From the NCBI GenBank assembly GCA_963841325.1, contig CAWJBZ010000004.1, forward strand, positions 67,435 to 131,434: a DNA stretch of 64,000 bases. Direction: 5' to 3'. Shown here in pieces: positions 51,275 through 59,857 of the stretch. The position numbers were made by a program, and so were the translations under genes. The stretch's first letter is position 1, and every line of letters begins with the position of its first letter. The stretch comes from CAVPPA01 sp963841325 (lineage in GTDB: Bacteria > Patescibacteriota > Saccharimonadia > Saccharimonadales > UBA4665). Under the pieces are notes generated by a model that saw nothing but the letters and a program-made list of their open reading frames with translations, was not told the origin of the DNA and searched no databases.

Positions 51275-51683
51275 TCACGTTAGTGTGTCAATTGATATCC
51301 TTTGGTTACCATTGATCCTAGCTGAAATATACGTTTTCGCACTAGGTTTGGCGCTCTTCTTGTCGGCGGCTTTCGTCCGATACCGGGATATAAGCTATAT
51401 CTGGGAGGTTATCTGTCAAGCGTTGTTTTATCTGACGCCGCTGCTTTACCCAGTGTCCAGGCTCAAGTGGCCAATTATAAAGGAAGTTTTATTTATGAGT
51501 CCTCTGACACAGGCCGTTCAGTCTGCAAGGTATGTAATAGTGACTCACAGGACCTATGTTTTAACCGATGTTTCCCGCTCAGTTTTCGTTAGGGCGATAC
51601 CCTTTTTCATACTTATAGCAGTGCTCATTATCGGTATTAGTTATTTCCGAAAAAGAGCTAAGACTTTTGCGGAGGATCTTTAA
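51195..51683 (+). CDS. O-antigen/teichoate-type ABC permease, C-terminal part (frameshifted)
   Basis: From about 51220 this frame encodes AVISLLLNFIVIAIF, FALGLALFLSAAFVRYRDISYIWEV, FYLTPLLYPVSRL and MSPLTQAVQSARYV, the last four helices and the conserved loop of an ABC-2 type polysaccharide export permease. With the N-terminal part the protein has about 267 residues and six helices. It would move lipid-linked glycans outward with the ATPase encoded 2 bp downstream. Confidence 0.85.
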   Translation: MLYQAVYPAVISLLLNFIVIAIFMILNHVSVSIDILWLPLILAEIYVFALGLALFLSAAFVRYRDISYIWEVICQALFYLTPLLYPVSRLKWPIIKEVLFMSPLTQAVQSARYVIVTHRTYVLTDVSRSVFVRAIPFFILIAVLIIGISYFRKRAKTFAEDL

Positions 51684-51685
51684 AT

Positions 51686-51979
51686 ATGGACAGCATTGCA
51701 ATTAAAGTTGTTGGGGTTAACAAGACATTTAAATTACCGCACGAAAAACAATCTTCGCTTAAAGGAGTGGTTATAAATGTATTTAAGGGTGGCAACCGAT
51801 CATACGAGAAGCAGCAAGCCCTTAAAGATATTAATTTTGAGGTAAAAGAAGGCGATTTTTTTGGCATAGTTGGTCGTAACGGAAGCGGTAAAAGCACTTT
51901 ACTAAAACTTTTAGCGGGTATATATTCACCCGACTCAAGGCAGCATACAAATAAATGGCAAACTAACGCCGTTTATTGA
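51686..51979 (+). CDS. Polysaccharide-export ABC ATPase, N-terminal part (frameshifted)
   Basis: MDSIAIKVVGVNKTFKLPHE ... LKDINFEVKEGDFFGIVGRNGSGKSTLLKLLAGIYSPDS: Walker A is GRNGSGKST. The frame then goes wrong at DSRQHTNK. Removing one A near 51938 would give DSGSIQINGKLTPFIELGVG, the normal continuation. Confidence 0.87.
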   Translation: MDSIAIKVVGVNKTFKLPHEKQSSLKGVVINVFKGGNRSYEKQQALKDINFEVKEGDFFGIVGRNGSGKSTLLKLLAGIYSPDSRQHTNKWQTNAVY

Positions 51980-52835
51980 ACTAGGTGTTGGTTTTAATCC
52001 AGAGTTGACCGGTCGTGAAAATATATTCTTAAATGGGGCCCTGCTAGGCTTTAATCGCAATGAAGTAAAGGCTATGTATAACGATATTGTCGAGTTTGCC
52101 GAGCTAGAACATTTCATGGAGCAAAAACTCAAAAACTATTCATCCGGCATGCAGGTAAGATTAGCTTTTTCGATTGCCATTAGAGCTAGAAGCGACATTC
52201 TTTTACTCGATGAGGTTTTAGCCGTTGGCGATGCTGCGTTCCAGCAAAAATGTTTCAACTACTTTGAAGACCTCAAGCAGCAGAAAAAAACCGTGGTGTT
52301 TGTATCACATGACATGAGTGCCATAAGAAGATTTTGCAATAGTGCCATATATCTCAATAGCGGTAAGTTGACAATGTATGGTAAACCATCCAAAATCGCC
52401 GATGAGTACGTTGATGAAAATATCGAAAGCGCCCATAAATCAAAAAATAATAAGGACGAAGTACCTAGCCCATATCGGGTTAGTACAAAAATTACCGAGC
52501 GAACAGACGATAAACTTCTGTTAAAAACATCATATCAGTCAGACAACCAAGACGAGATGTATGTCGGGATTTCTGTGATAAAAGATGGGTTATCTGTCGC
52601 AGAGATTAATTCATTACCGTTAGTTAAATTGCGCGGCAATGGCCTCACCGCTTATACTCTTGATACTAGTATTTTTAATGGCGGGGTCTACTACGTAACT
52701 ACGGCACTATTTCGCCTGGAAAATCGTGAGTTATTATGTGTAGACAAAGACCAGTGTGAGTTTGTGATAAAACAGCAAGATGATACCAGGGGTGGCGCTC
52801 TCAAGTTATCAAATACATGGGAACACGTTAAGTAA
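51942..52835 (+). CDS. Polysaccharide-export ABC ATPase, main part with Wzt-like tail (frameshifted)
   Basis: The frame from about 51942 encodes SIQINGKLTPFIELGVGFNPELTGRENI, the signature YSSGMQVRLAFSIA, Walker B ILLLDEVLAVGD and the H-loop VFVSHD, as in TagH/KpsT/Wzt ATPases. After residue about 220 of the joined protein a further about 170-residue beta-rich domain resembles the Wzt C-terminal sugar-binding domain that recognises finished glycan ends. It overlaps the aminotransferase frame only by out-of-frame sequence. Confidence 0.87.
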   Translation, partial: SIQINGKLTPFIELGVGFNPELTGRENIFLNGALLGFNRNEVKAMYNDIVEFAELEHFMEQKLKNYSSGMQVRLAFSIAIRARSDILLLDEVLAVGDAAFQQKCFNYFEDLKQQKKTVVFVSHDMSAIRRFCNSAIYLNSGKLTMYGKPSKIADEYVDENIESAHKSKNNKDEVPSPYRVSTKITERTDDKLLLKTSYQSDNQDEMYVGISVIKDGLSVAEINSLPLVKLRGNGLTAYTLDTSIFNGGVYYVTTALFRLENRELLCVDKDQCEFVIKQQDDTRGGALKLSNTWEHVK

Positions 52836-52845
52836 CAACCAAGCA

Positions 52846-53944
52846 ATGAGCTTAAGTAAATCCATGCAATCACCTGAAAGAATTAACGTTACAAAGGTCT
52901 TTCTGCCACCCATAGATGAATACCGGTCGTACTTAAATCAAATATGGAGGACTCATCAACTTACCAATCAAGGGCCGCTTTTATTGGAGTTTGAGAGGCA
53001 AGTTATTGAGTATCTTGATGTCCCAAACCTCCATTTCGTTAACAATGGCACAATGGCTCTACAACTAGCGCTGAGAGCCCTTAACATCAATGACGGCGAA
53101 GTTATTACCACACCCTTTTCTTATGTTGCCACCACTTCATCTATCCTTTGGGAAAACTGCTCCCCAAAGTTTGTCGACATCGATCCAGAAACGCTCTGCT
53201 TAGATGCCGATAAAATCGAAGCAGCTATAACTCGAAAGACTAAAGCCATTATGCCGGTTCACGTATTCGGTCACCCTTGTGATGTAGAAAAAATTGGGTT
53301 AATAGCTAAAAAACATAACCTTAAAGTAATTTACGATGGGGCACACGCCTTTGGCGTTAAATACCAGGGTAGGTCACTACTTGATTATGGCGATATCTCG
53401 GTTTGCAGCTTTCACGCCACCAAACTATTCCACACCATTGAAGGTGGTTGTCTGATAACCAAAAATAAAAAGACCAGTAACAATATCGAACTAATGAAAC
53501 GATTTGGGCATAATGGCGACGACCACTACATGCTAGGCATTAACGGGAAGGCCACTGAATTCCAGGCCGCCATGGGGCTATGTAACCTTAAGTATGTCGA
53601 TAGTATAATCCAGCACCGAAAAAAACTGGTGAACCTTTACGACAAGCTATTAAACCAACCCCGTAAAATGATAGCGAGAAAAGGCACTGAGCATAACTAT
53701 TCCTACTACCCGATAGTATTTGGAGATGAAAATAAACTTCTGAAAGTTATAAAACGGCTCAATAAGGAAAATATTTTTCCCAGAAGATATTTCTTTCCAT
53801 CGCTTAATACATTGCCCTACTTAAGTAGCTACCAAGCTTGCCCGATTTCCGAAGACATATGCAAAACGGATACTTTGCTTACCGCTTTATTTTGGGCTAG
53901 GGGAAGATAACGTACGAAGGGTTTGTGAGGCAGTCAACGGATGA
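52846..53944 (+). CDS. DegT/DnrJ/EryC1 sugar aminotransferase (frameshift near the end)
   Basis: PLP enzyme that makes amino sugars. FVNNGTMALQLALRAL, TTPFSYVATTSSILWENCSPKFVDID, IYDGAHAFGV and FHATKLFHTIEGG (with the PLP Lys) match the family. The frame as read stops at 53910 (LFWARGR), but a one-base shift near 53870 restores LCLPLYFGLGEDNVRRVCEAV and a TGA at 53942-53944 that overlaps the next start as ATGA. ATG 52846 or 52864 is the probable start; earlier codons lie in the ABC gene. Confidence 0.87.
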
Positions 53945-54552
53945 TTAAAAAATCACTTAAGAGTAATTTTAATAGCCAGTTACTAAAGGTTCTCAGGAAA
54001 AAGCACAAAGTTAAACTCAACATTGGTTGCGGCACTGATTATAAAGATGGCTGGATAAACATTGATAATAATTCTGACAATAATATTGAAAAATTAGATT
54101 TAAATTGGGACTTAAGAACTCCTCTACCATTCCATGACGATAGTATTGACTTTATATTTAACGAACATTTTATTGAACATCTTTCTGTCGAGGAGTCTAA
54201 AAATGCAATCAAAGATTTTATGAGAACATTAAAACCTGGTGGAGTATTAAGGATTGCAATGCCAGACCTTGAAGCTGTAGTTCAAATGTATAACGACCCT
54301 GAGTGGGAAAATAAACCATTTATTAGAAGATTTAACCTTGAGTTTGTAAAAACCCGAGCAGAAATGTTGAACATGAATTTTAGCTGGTGGGGGCATAAAT
54401 GGCTCTATGACTGGGAAGAACTAGACAGACGATTGAAGGATCTAGGTTGTAATAATGTAAAAAAGTGTAAATTGGGTCAGAGCAAGCATAAAGAACTACA
54501 AAACTTGGAAACTAGAAAAGAGTCAACATTAATAGCAGAGGTTAGTAAATGA
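53941..54552 (+). CDS. SAM-dependent methyltransferase
   Basis: 203 residues: motif I is LNIGCGTDYKDGWINIDN, motif II DSIDFIFNEHFIEHL, and MRTLKPGGVLRIAMPDLE gives motif III, a class I methyltransferase (methyltransferase type 11-like) common in glycan loci. It may methylate a sugar or a glycan end. Start overlaps the corrected aminotransferase stop, and its stop overlaps wbqC, so an operon is likely. Confidence 0.87.
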   Translation: MIKKSLKSNFNSQLLKVLRKKHKVKLNIGCGTDYKDGWINIDNNSDNNIEKLDLNWDLRTPLPFHDDSIDFIFNEHFIEHLSVEESKNAIKDFMRTLKPGGVLRIAMPDLEAVVQMYNDPEWENKPFIRRFNLEFVKTRAEMLNMNFSWWGHKWLYDWEELDRRLKDLGCNNVKKCKLGQSKHKELQNLETRKESTLIAEVSK

Positions 54553-55244
54553 CTAAGATTGCTATTATGCAACCGTACTTTTTCCCATATATAGGCTATT
54601 TTCAATTAATTCAGTCTGTAGACAAATTCATATTCTATGATGACGTGAATTTTATTAAAAACGGTTGGATAAATCGAAATCGTATACTTCTAAATGATGA
54701 GCCACACTACATAACAGTTCAGCTCAAAGAAGCTAGCCCTTTTGAAAAAATATCTAACATAAAATTTTCTGATAACCGAGCAAAACTAAAAAAAACAATC
54801 GAGCAGACTTATAAAAAAGCTCTGAGTTTCAACAGTGCTTGGCCGATAGTGGAAGGTTGTTTAGACTTAGCAACAGACAATATAAGTAGGTTGGCAATCT
54901 ATTCAGTTAAAGAGACATGTAAATATTTGAATATAAATACGGTGTTTGAGGTTAGTAGCGAGAATTATAATGACATAAGCTCACTTAGCGGAGCAGAACG
55001 TATAATTGAAATATGTAGAAGGAATAGTGCTAATCAATACATTAATCCAATTGGGGGGACGGAGCTATATGATAAAGACGATTTTGATAAAGCTGGTATA
55101 CAACTGAATTTTATCAAAACGCACGATATTAAATATGACCAAAACACCGATAGTTTTATGCCGAACCTATCAATTATTGATGTCATGATGTTTAATGCTC
55201 CTCAAGACATCGTTACAATGTTACAAGACTATGAACTCATCTAA
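54549..55244 (+). CDS. WbqC family protein
   Basis: 231 residues with the WbqC start KIAIMQPYFFPYIGYFQLIQ and motifs DDVNFIKNGWINRNRIL, RILE-like IIEICRRN and YINPIGGTELYD. WbqC-like proteins occur in O-antigen and glycan clusters next to aminotransferases and are thought to modify amino sugars; the reaction is unsettled. Four-bp overlap with the methyltransferase. Confidence 0.9.
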   Translation: MTKIAIMQPYFFPYIGYFQLIQSVDKFIFYDDVNFIKNGWINRNRILLNDEPHYITVQLKEASPFEKISNIKFSDNRAKLKKTIEQTYKKALSFNSAWPIVEGCLDLATDNISRLAIYSVKETCKYLNINTVFEVSSENYNDISSLSGAERIIEICRRNSANQYINPIGGTELYDKDDFDKAGIQLNFIKTHDIKYDQNTDSFMPNLSIIDVMMFNAPQDIVTMLQDYELI

Positions 55245-56187
55245 ATTTATCGGAGGCTACTTTGAATTGGAACTGCAAAATAGCGGTTTCATGCATTCTA
55301 ATGCCATATTGCTAAATAGCGGTAGAAACTGTTTTGAATATATTTTGCAAACTAACCGACCAACACACGTATACATACCAAAGTATATCTGTGATGTTAT
55401 GATAGAGCCCCTAAATAAGCTTAAAGTTCCATACTCATTTTATTCTATAGATGAAAACTTAGAAATTGATAAGAATGTGCAACTTAAAAAAAATGAACTT
55501 ATTGTCTATGTAAATTATTTTGGGATTAAAGATGGGTATGGTAACTTATTAGGCAAAAAGTATGGCAACAAACTAGTTTTAGATAACAGCCAAGCGCTCT
55601 ATACCAAACCAATTAAAAGTAGTCACACTTTTTATAGCCCCCGCAAGTTTTTTGGTTTGCCAGATGGTGGCTTTTTATATACCAACAAAAAATTAGTCGA
55701 GGATCTACCAGTCGGCATATCATATCAACGCTTTTCTCATCTAATTAAAAGAATAGACGTTGATGCAGATAAAGCTTATAAGGATTTTACCTCGAATGAA
55801 GGCAGTCTAAGTGATCAGCCAATCATGCAGATGTCACTTCTAACAAGAAGTATTTTAGGCAATATTGATTTTGAAACAGCTAGACAAAAGAGATTGGCAA
55901 ACTTTGATTTTTTACACAAGGGACTAAAGGATAATAATAGATTACAAATTGATCTAAACAGTTTTAGTTGCCCCATGGTTTACCCATACTTGACGAGGGA
56001 TAGTATGCTCCGACAAAAACTAATTAGAGATAATATATTCATAGCTACTTACTGGCCCAATGTTTTGAATTGGAGCAATCGAGGAGAAACAGAGTATAAA
56101 CTTGCAAAAGGCATTCTGCCTTTACCAATAGATCAAAGGTATGGCATTAAGGAAATGGTAAGAATCTTGCGGGCAATAAATGATTAA
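55231..56187 (+). CDS. DegT-like PLP-fold protein, divergent
   Basis: 318 residues from ATG 55231 (MNSSKFIGGYFELELQ), overlapping wbqC by 14 bp. It resembles DegT aminotransferases in outline: LLNSGRNCFEYIL at the front, VLDNSQALY in the cofactor region and SPRKFFGLPDGGFLYT with the Lys that would hold PLP. The large conserved loops are shortened, so it may have another activity on the same sugar. It follows wbqC closely, a recurrent pairing as far as I recall. Confidence 0.7.
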   Translation: MNSSKFIGGYFELELQNSGFMHSNAILLNSGRNCFEYILQTNRPTHVYIPKYICDVMIEPLNKLKVPYSFYSIDENLEIDKNVQLKKNELIVYVNYFGIKDGYGNLLGKKYGNKLVLDNSQALYTKPIKSSHTFYSPRKFFGLPDGGFLYTNKKLVEDLPVGISYQRFSHLIKRIDVDADKAYKDFTSNEGSLSDQPIMQMSLLTRSILGNIDFETARQKRLANFDFLHKGLKDNNRLQIDLNSFSCPMVYPYLTRDSMLRQKLIRDNIFIATYWPNVLNWSNRGETEYKLAKGILPLPIDQRYGIKEMVRILRAIND

Positions 56188-57463
56188 GCCAATAAACGTT
56201 TTAATCTTCCCTGCTGGAGAAATTAACTCTGTGGAGCTACATGATGCACTTTCAACCTGCGTAAACATTAAGTTATATGGCGGTTCTTCAGTTGATAGGC
56301 ACGGCCCCTATATTTTTAAAAACTATATCAGTGGTATACCCTTCATTGGCGAAGAATCGTTTTTTGAAAAATTTAACAAAGTGCTGGCGGATTACAAAAT
56401 CGATGTGATTTTCCCGACTCACGATACAGTGACCACTTTTTTTACAGCCAATCAGGATAAAATTAATGCCAAGATAATTGCTGCCGATAAAACAACTGCT
56501 GAAATATGCCGAGACAAACAAAGAGTTTACGATTTGTTTTCAGACTGCAAGTTCAACCCAGTTATATATAAAAATGATTTTAAAAATATACCTCTGCCCG
56601 TATTTATTAAACCCCGGATCGGCCAAGGATCAGTTGGTGCAAAAAAAATCACCAAGCGAGCTGAGCTTAAAAATTTAAGCTTTGATGACTTTGTTGTCTC
56701 CGAATACTTACCGGGCGAAGAATATACTGTCGACTGTTTAACTGATAAGAAAGGAAAATTAGCAGTTGTTTCACCTCGATCGCGGGATCGCATATTGGCA
56801 GGTGTGTCTGTAAGTGGTGAGAATAGGCAAGCAACCAACGAGATCCAAATGATTGCCGAAAGTATTAATAAGCGCCTATCCTTCATGGGGCTATGGTTTT
56901 TTCAGGTTAAAAAAGATAATTCAGGTAAGTTTAAACTTCTCGAGATATCAACTCGCTGCGCAGGTGCAATGTGTCTAACTCGAGCCAGAGGTGCAAATCT
57001 ACCATTGCTTAGCGTTTATGTAGCATTAGGTTATGATATCACCGTAATTTTAAACCCCTATGATATTAAAATGGATCGAACTTTGATAAGCCGCTACAAG
57101 ATTGATTACGAGTTTGATAATGTCTATTTTGACTTTGATGATACTTTAATAATTGATGGCAAAGTACATCTTTATTCGATAATGTTTTTATACCAGTGCA
57201 GGAATTTTGGGAAGAAGATATTCTTACTTACCAAACACACCAATGATATAAACCAGACACTACAAAGTTATGCTATCGACAAGAATCTTTTTGCGGATGT
57301 TATTCACCTTACAAAAGATGATCTAAAGGTAGAGAAAATCCAACCAACCAAATCGATTTTTATTGATAACCTCTTCCAAGAACGACAATTTGTACACGAT
57401 AAATTAGGTATACCGGTCTTTGATGTTGATATGCTCGAGGTTTTAATAGACTGGCGAGTTTAG
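56180..57463 (+). CDS. ATP-grasp ligase fused to a HAD-like domain
   Basis: 427 residues. Residues 1-300 look like an ATP-grasp ligase (carbamoyl-phosphate-synthase/PylC-like): IFPTHDTVTTFF, PVFIKPRIGQGSVGA, SEYLPGEEYTVDCL and LLEISTRCAGAM. Residues 310-427 form a HAD-type unit with FDFDDTLI, LLTKH and KSIFIDN. ATP-grasp ligases join amino acids or other acids to amines, so with the aminotransferase and WbqC it could acylate an amino sugar. The HAD part may supply a phosphatase step. Overlaps the upstream gene by 8 bp. Confidence 0.83.
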   Translation: MIKPINVLIFPAGEINSVELHDALSTCVNIKLYGGSSVDRHGPYIFKNYISGIPFIGEESFFEKFNKVLADYKIDVIFPTHDTVTTFFTANQDKINAKIIAADKTTAEICRDKQRVYDLFSDCKFNPVIYKNDFKNIPLPVFIKPRIGQGSVGAKKITKRAELKNLSFDDFVVSEYLPGEEYTVDCLTDKKGKLAVVSPRSRDRILAGVSVSGENRQATNEIQMIAESINKRLSFMGLWFFQVKKDNSGKFKLLEISTRCAGAMCLTRARGANLPLLSVYVALGYDITVILNPYDIKMDRTLISRYKIDYEFDNVYFDFDDTLIIDGKVHLYSIMFLYQCRNFGKKIFLLTKHTNDINQTLQSYAIDKNLFADVIHLTKDDLKVEKIQPTKSIFIDNLFQERQFVHDKLGIPVFDVDMLEVLIDWRV

Positions 57464-57475
57464 GGAGGAATTATC

Positions 57476-58558
57476 GTGTTGGAACTTATCAAGAATGTTA
57501 AAAATAGAACGCAATCTGATATACGAAAGTTAAGTAAATCAAGGCTACCACTCGTGATGTATGGAGCGGGCAGTTACGCAACAGATGTGTCAAAGTTCTT
57601 GGCATCCCGAAATATTTTTATTGACGCCTATTGCGTTGACGAGTTTTATTTAAAAAACAAAGAAATGTTTATAAATAATACTGTTATAACGACAATTGGA
57701 GATGCTTATAAGAAATACCCCAAATTTAATATTGTTATTGGCTTTGCTGACTATGTTAAAGCCGAAAAGAATTTAAAAAAATATAAAAACAACTCAAAAA
57801 TATATTTTTTTGATGCTCCAGACCGCCCCAACTTTTTTGATTATAATTTCGTAAAACGACATATAAATGAATTTCAAACAACTTTTAATCTTCTTAGTGA
57901 TGAAGAATCCAAAAAAGTATTTTTAGCTTTTATTAATACGAAAATTAGTGGCGATCCCCACAATATTTATTCTTTAGCAAGATTTGATCAGTATTTCCCA
58001 GATGTTATTAAATTCGACAACAATGAATCACTGATAGATTGTGGCGCCTACGATGGTGACACGATACAAGAATTCGTAAAACAGCTTAACAGGAAATACG
58101 ATAAGATTTTCGCTTTTGAGCCAGATAGTGACAGCTATAAACGACTACTAGAAAACATAAAGAAAGATCACATAAAAGATGTTGAAACATATAATAAGGG
58201 TTGTTGGTCTAAACGAACAGTACTAAAGTTTTCAGGATTCGGCGGGGTAACTTCTACTGTTAGCCCTCAGGGTAATACATCAATTAAAGTGGATAGGATA
58301 GATAATATTGTTAAAAAAGAAGCAGTTTCATACATAAAAATGGATATTGAAGGTGCTGAGCTTGAAGCCCTTCGAGGAGCCAAGAACGTTATTATAAATA
58401 ATCGACCCAAGCTAGCAATATGTGTTTATCATAGACCAGACGACTTAATTACCATCCCTCAATATATAAATAGCTTAGTGGGAGATTATGATTATTATTT
58501 AAGACAGCACCAGTATGTATCGTGGGATATGGTAATGTATGCAGTACCAAGGCCGTAA
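57476..58558 (+). CDS. FkbM family methyltransferase with NAD-fold-like N-terminus
   Basis: 360 residues starting at GTG 57476, preceded by a strong AGGGAGG site. The N-terminal 130 residues have LVMYGAGSYATDVSKFL, a Rossmann-like sugar-enzyme pattern. Residues about 170-340 match FkbM: ESLIDCGAYDGDTIQEF, IFAFEPDSDSYKRL and YIKMDIEGAELEALRGA. FkbM enzymes O-methylate sugars or lipids. Very AT-rich, like its neighbours. Confidence 0.87.
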   Translation: MLELIKNVKNRTQSDIRKLSKSRLPLVMYGAGSYATDVSKFLASRNIFIDAYCVDEFYLKNKEMFINNTVITTIGDAYKKYPKFNIVIGFADYVKAEKNLKKYKNNSKIYFFDAPDRPNFFDYNFVKRHINEFQTTFNLLSDEESKKVFLAFINTKISGDPHNIYSLARFDQYFPDVIKFDNNESLIDCGAYDGDTIQEFVKQLNRKYDKIFAFEPDSDSYKRLLENIKKDHIKDVETYNKGCWSKRTVLKFSGFGGVTSTVSPQGNTSIKVDRIDNIVKKEAVSYIKMDIEGAELEALRGAKNVIINNRPKLAICVYHRPDDLITIPQYINSLVGDYDYYLRQHQYVSWDMVMYAVPRP

Positions 58559-58590
58559 ACAAAGATTCAATATGAGGATTAATTAAATAC

Positions 58591-58869
58591 ATGACTAATA
58601 CATTTAAACTCACAGTCAAGCCGTTAGTAAGTGTCCTTTGTGTTACTTATAACCAGGAAAAATACATTGCTCAAGCGATTGAGAGTTTTTTAATGCAAAA
58701 AACAAACTTTCAATTCGAAATTATTATTCATGATGATGCCTCAACTGATAAAACAACAAGCATTATTCAAAATTATGCCAGTCAATATCCTTTGATAATC
58801 AGGCCTCTCTTCGAGAAGCAGAATCAGTACTCTAGGGGAAAACAAGGCTTTCTTAATAATATTGTTTAA
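58591..58869 (+). CDS. GT2 glycosyltransferase, N-terminal part (frameshifted)
   Basis: Encodes LVSVLCVTYNQEKYIAQAIESFL and FEIIIHDDASTDKTTSIIQNY, the front half of a GT-A nucleotide-sugar domain. It stops at NNIV, just where the next frame supplies FKAAKGKYIALCEGDDYWL; one base near 58858 separates them. Confidence 0.83.
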   Translation: MTNTFKLTVKPLVSVLCVTYNQEKYIAQAIESFLMQKTNFQFEIIIHDDASTDKTTSIIQNYASQYPLIIRPLFEKQNQYSRGKQGFLNNIV

Positions 58870-59122
58870 AGCCGCAAAAGGAAAGTATATTGCTCTTTGC
58901 GAAGGTGATGATTACTGGTTAAGCCCTGATAAGCTTGCAAATTTAGGTCGATTTCTGCAAGGCAATCCAGATTATTCAGTTTGTTTTCATCCAGTAAAAG
59001 TTTTTTTTGAGAATGATAAGCACAAAGACTACATCTTCCCTGAGTTTTTAGTAGAAAACGGTCTTTTCTACAGCAGGGTTGCTGAAACAGAACTTTATAC
59101 AGACAAGCTCAGCAATGTATAA
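58862..59122 (+). CDS. GT2 glycosyltransferase, middle part (frameshifted)
   Basis: Has AAKGKYIALCEGDDYWLSPDKL with the DxD-like EGDDYW metal site of GT2 enzymes and SVCFHPVKVFFEN. The frame ends at LSNV and the next part joins after a gap, so a shift and perhaps a small deletion lie near 59105-59125. Confidence 0.8.
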   Translation: MFKAAKGKYIALCEGDDYWLSPDKLANLGRFLQGNPDYSVCFHPVKVFFENDKHKDYIFPEFLVENGLFYSRVAETELYTDKLSNV

Positions 59123-59124
59123 AA

Positions 59125-59691
59125 AACAAAAGTACGGTGTACCAACTTAATGTCACACCTCATGATTGGTATTTTCACCTGTATCATGCCCAGTTCGGTA
59201 AGATAGGTTTTATCGATCAGGTAATGTCAACTTATCGGCGGCATCCGGGTGGGCTTTGGTGGAATAGCTACAAAGATATTAATAAAATTTGGAAAAACTT
59301 CGGCGTAGAACATCTAAGCCTTTTCGTTGAGCTATTGAAGATTTACGGCAAGAATCCCGCCCATAAAAGGATACTCGACCAACACATAGCAGAGATGATT
59401 GATAATTTAATTAAGGCTAATGGGAAAAACGGCAGCGGTCTGCTAACAAAAGCGTTTAATAAATACCCTGATTTAGCTGAATACTTCGTGCTTCGCCAAC
59501 ACCAAAAGTTAGTTGGCCAAGCGGCTTCTCTGCGGCAAGCCGAAAATGAACGAGATACCAATAAACTATCACTCAATCAAACACGGCAACTACTGACTGC
59601 TAAAGAGAGGGAAATAAGAGACATCAAGGTTTCAAGATTTTGGAAGGCAAGAAACGTAGTTGCCAGGCTGATTGGCAAAAAGCCCGTGTAA
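59125..59691 (+). CDS. GT2 glycosyltransferase, C-terminal part (frameshifted)
   Basis: VTPHDWYFHLYHAQFGKIGFIDQVMSTYRRHPGGLW is the usual acceptor-side region of this GT2 group, followed by a helical tail with a coiled-coil stretch (AENERDTNKLSLNQTRQLL) and a basic end (FWKARNVVARLIGKK). The three parts make one enzyme of roughly 365 residues. Confidence 0.8.
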   Translation, partial: NKSTVYQLNVTPHDWYFHLYHAQFGKIGFIDQVMSTYRRHPGGLWWNSYKDINKIWKNFGVEHLSLFVELLKIYGKNPAHKRILDQHIAEMIDNLIKANGKNGSGLLTKAFNKYPDLAEYFVLRQHQKLVGQAASLRQAENERDTNKLSLNQTRQLLTAKEREIRDIKVSRFWKARNVVARLIGKKPV

Positions 59692-59857
59692 ATGACCTGG
59701 GTAAATGTAATTAGCCGAGCTAAAATCTTAAATTTTGGATATAATCATGGGGAACCTTAGTGAGGAAAATTATCCTAATTTAAGTTCGGTTTGATGATGA
59801 TTAAGTGTTCCAAACAAAACGACTCGATGATTCTGCTTGTTAATAAGAGAAAATTTT

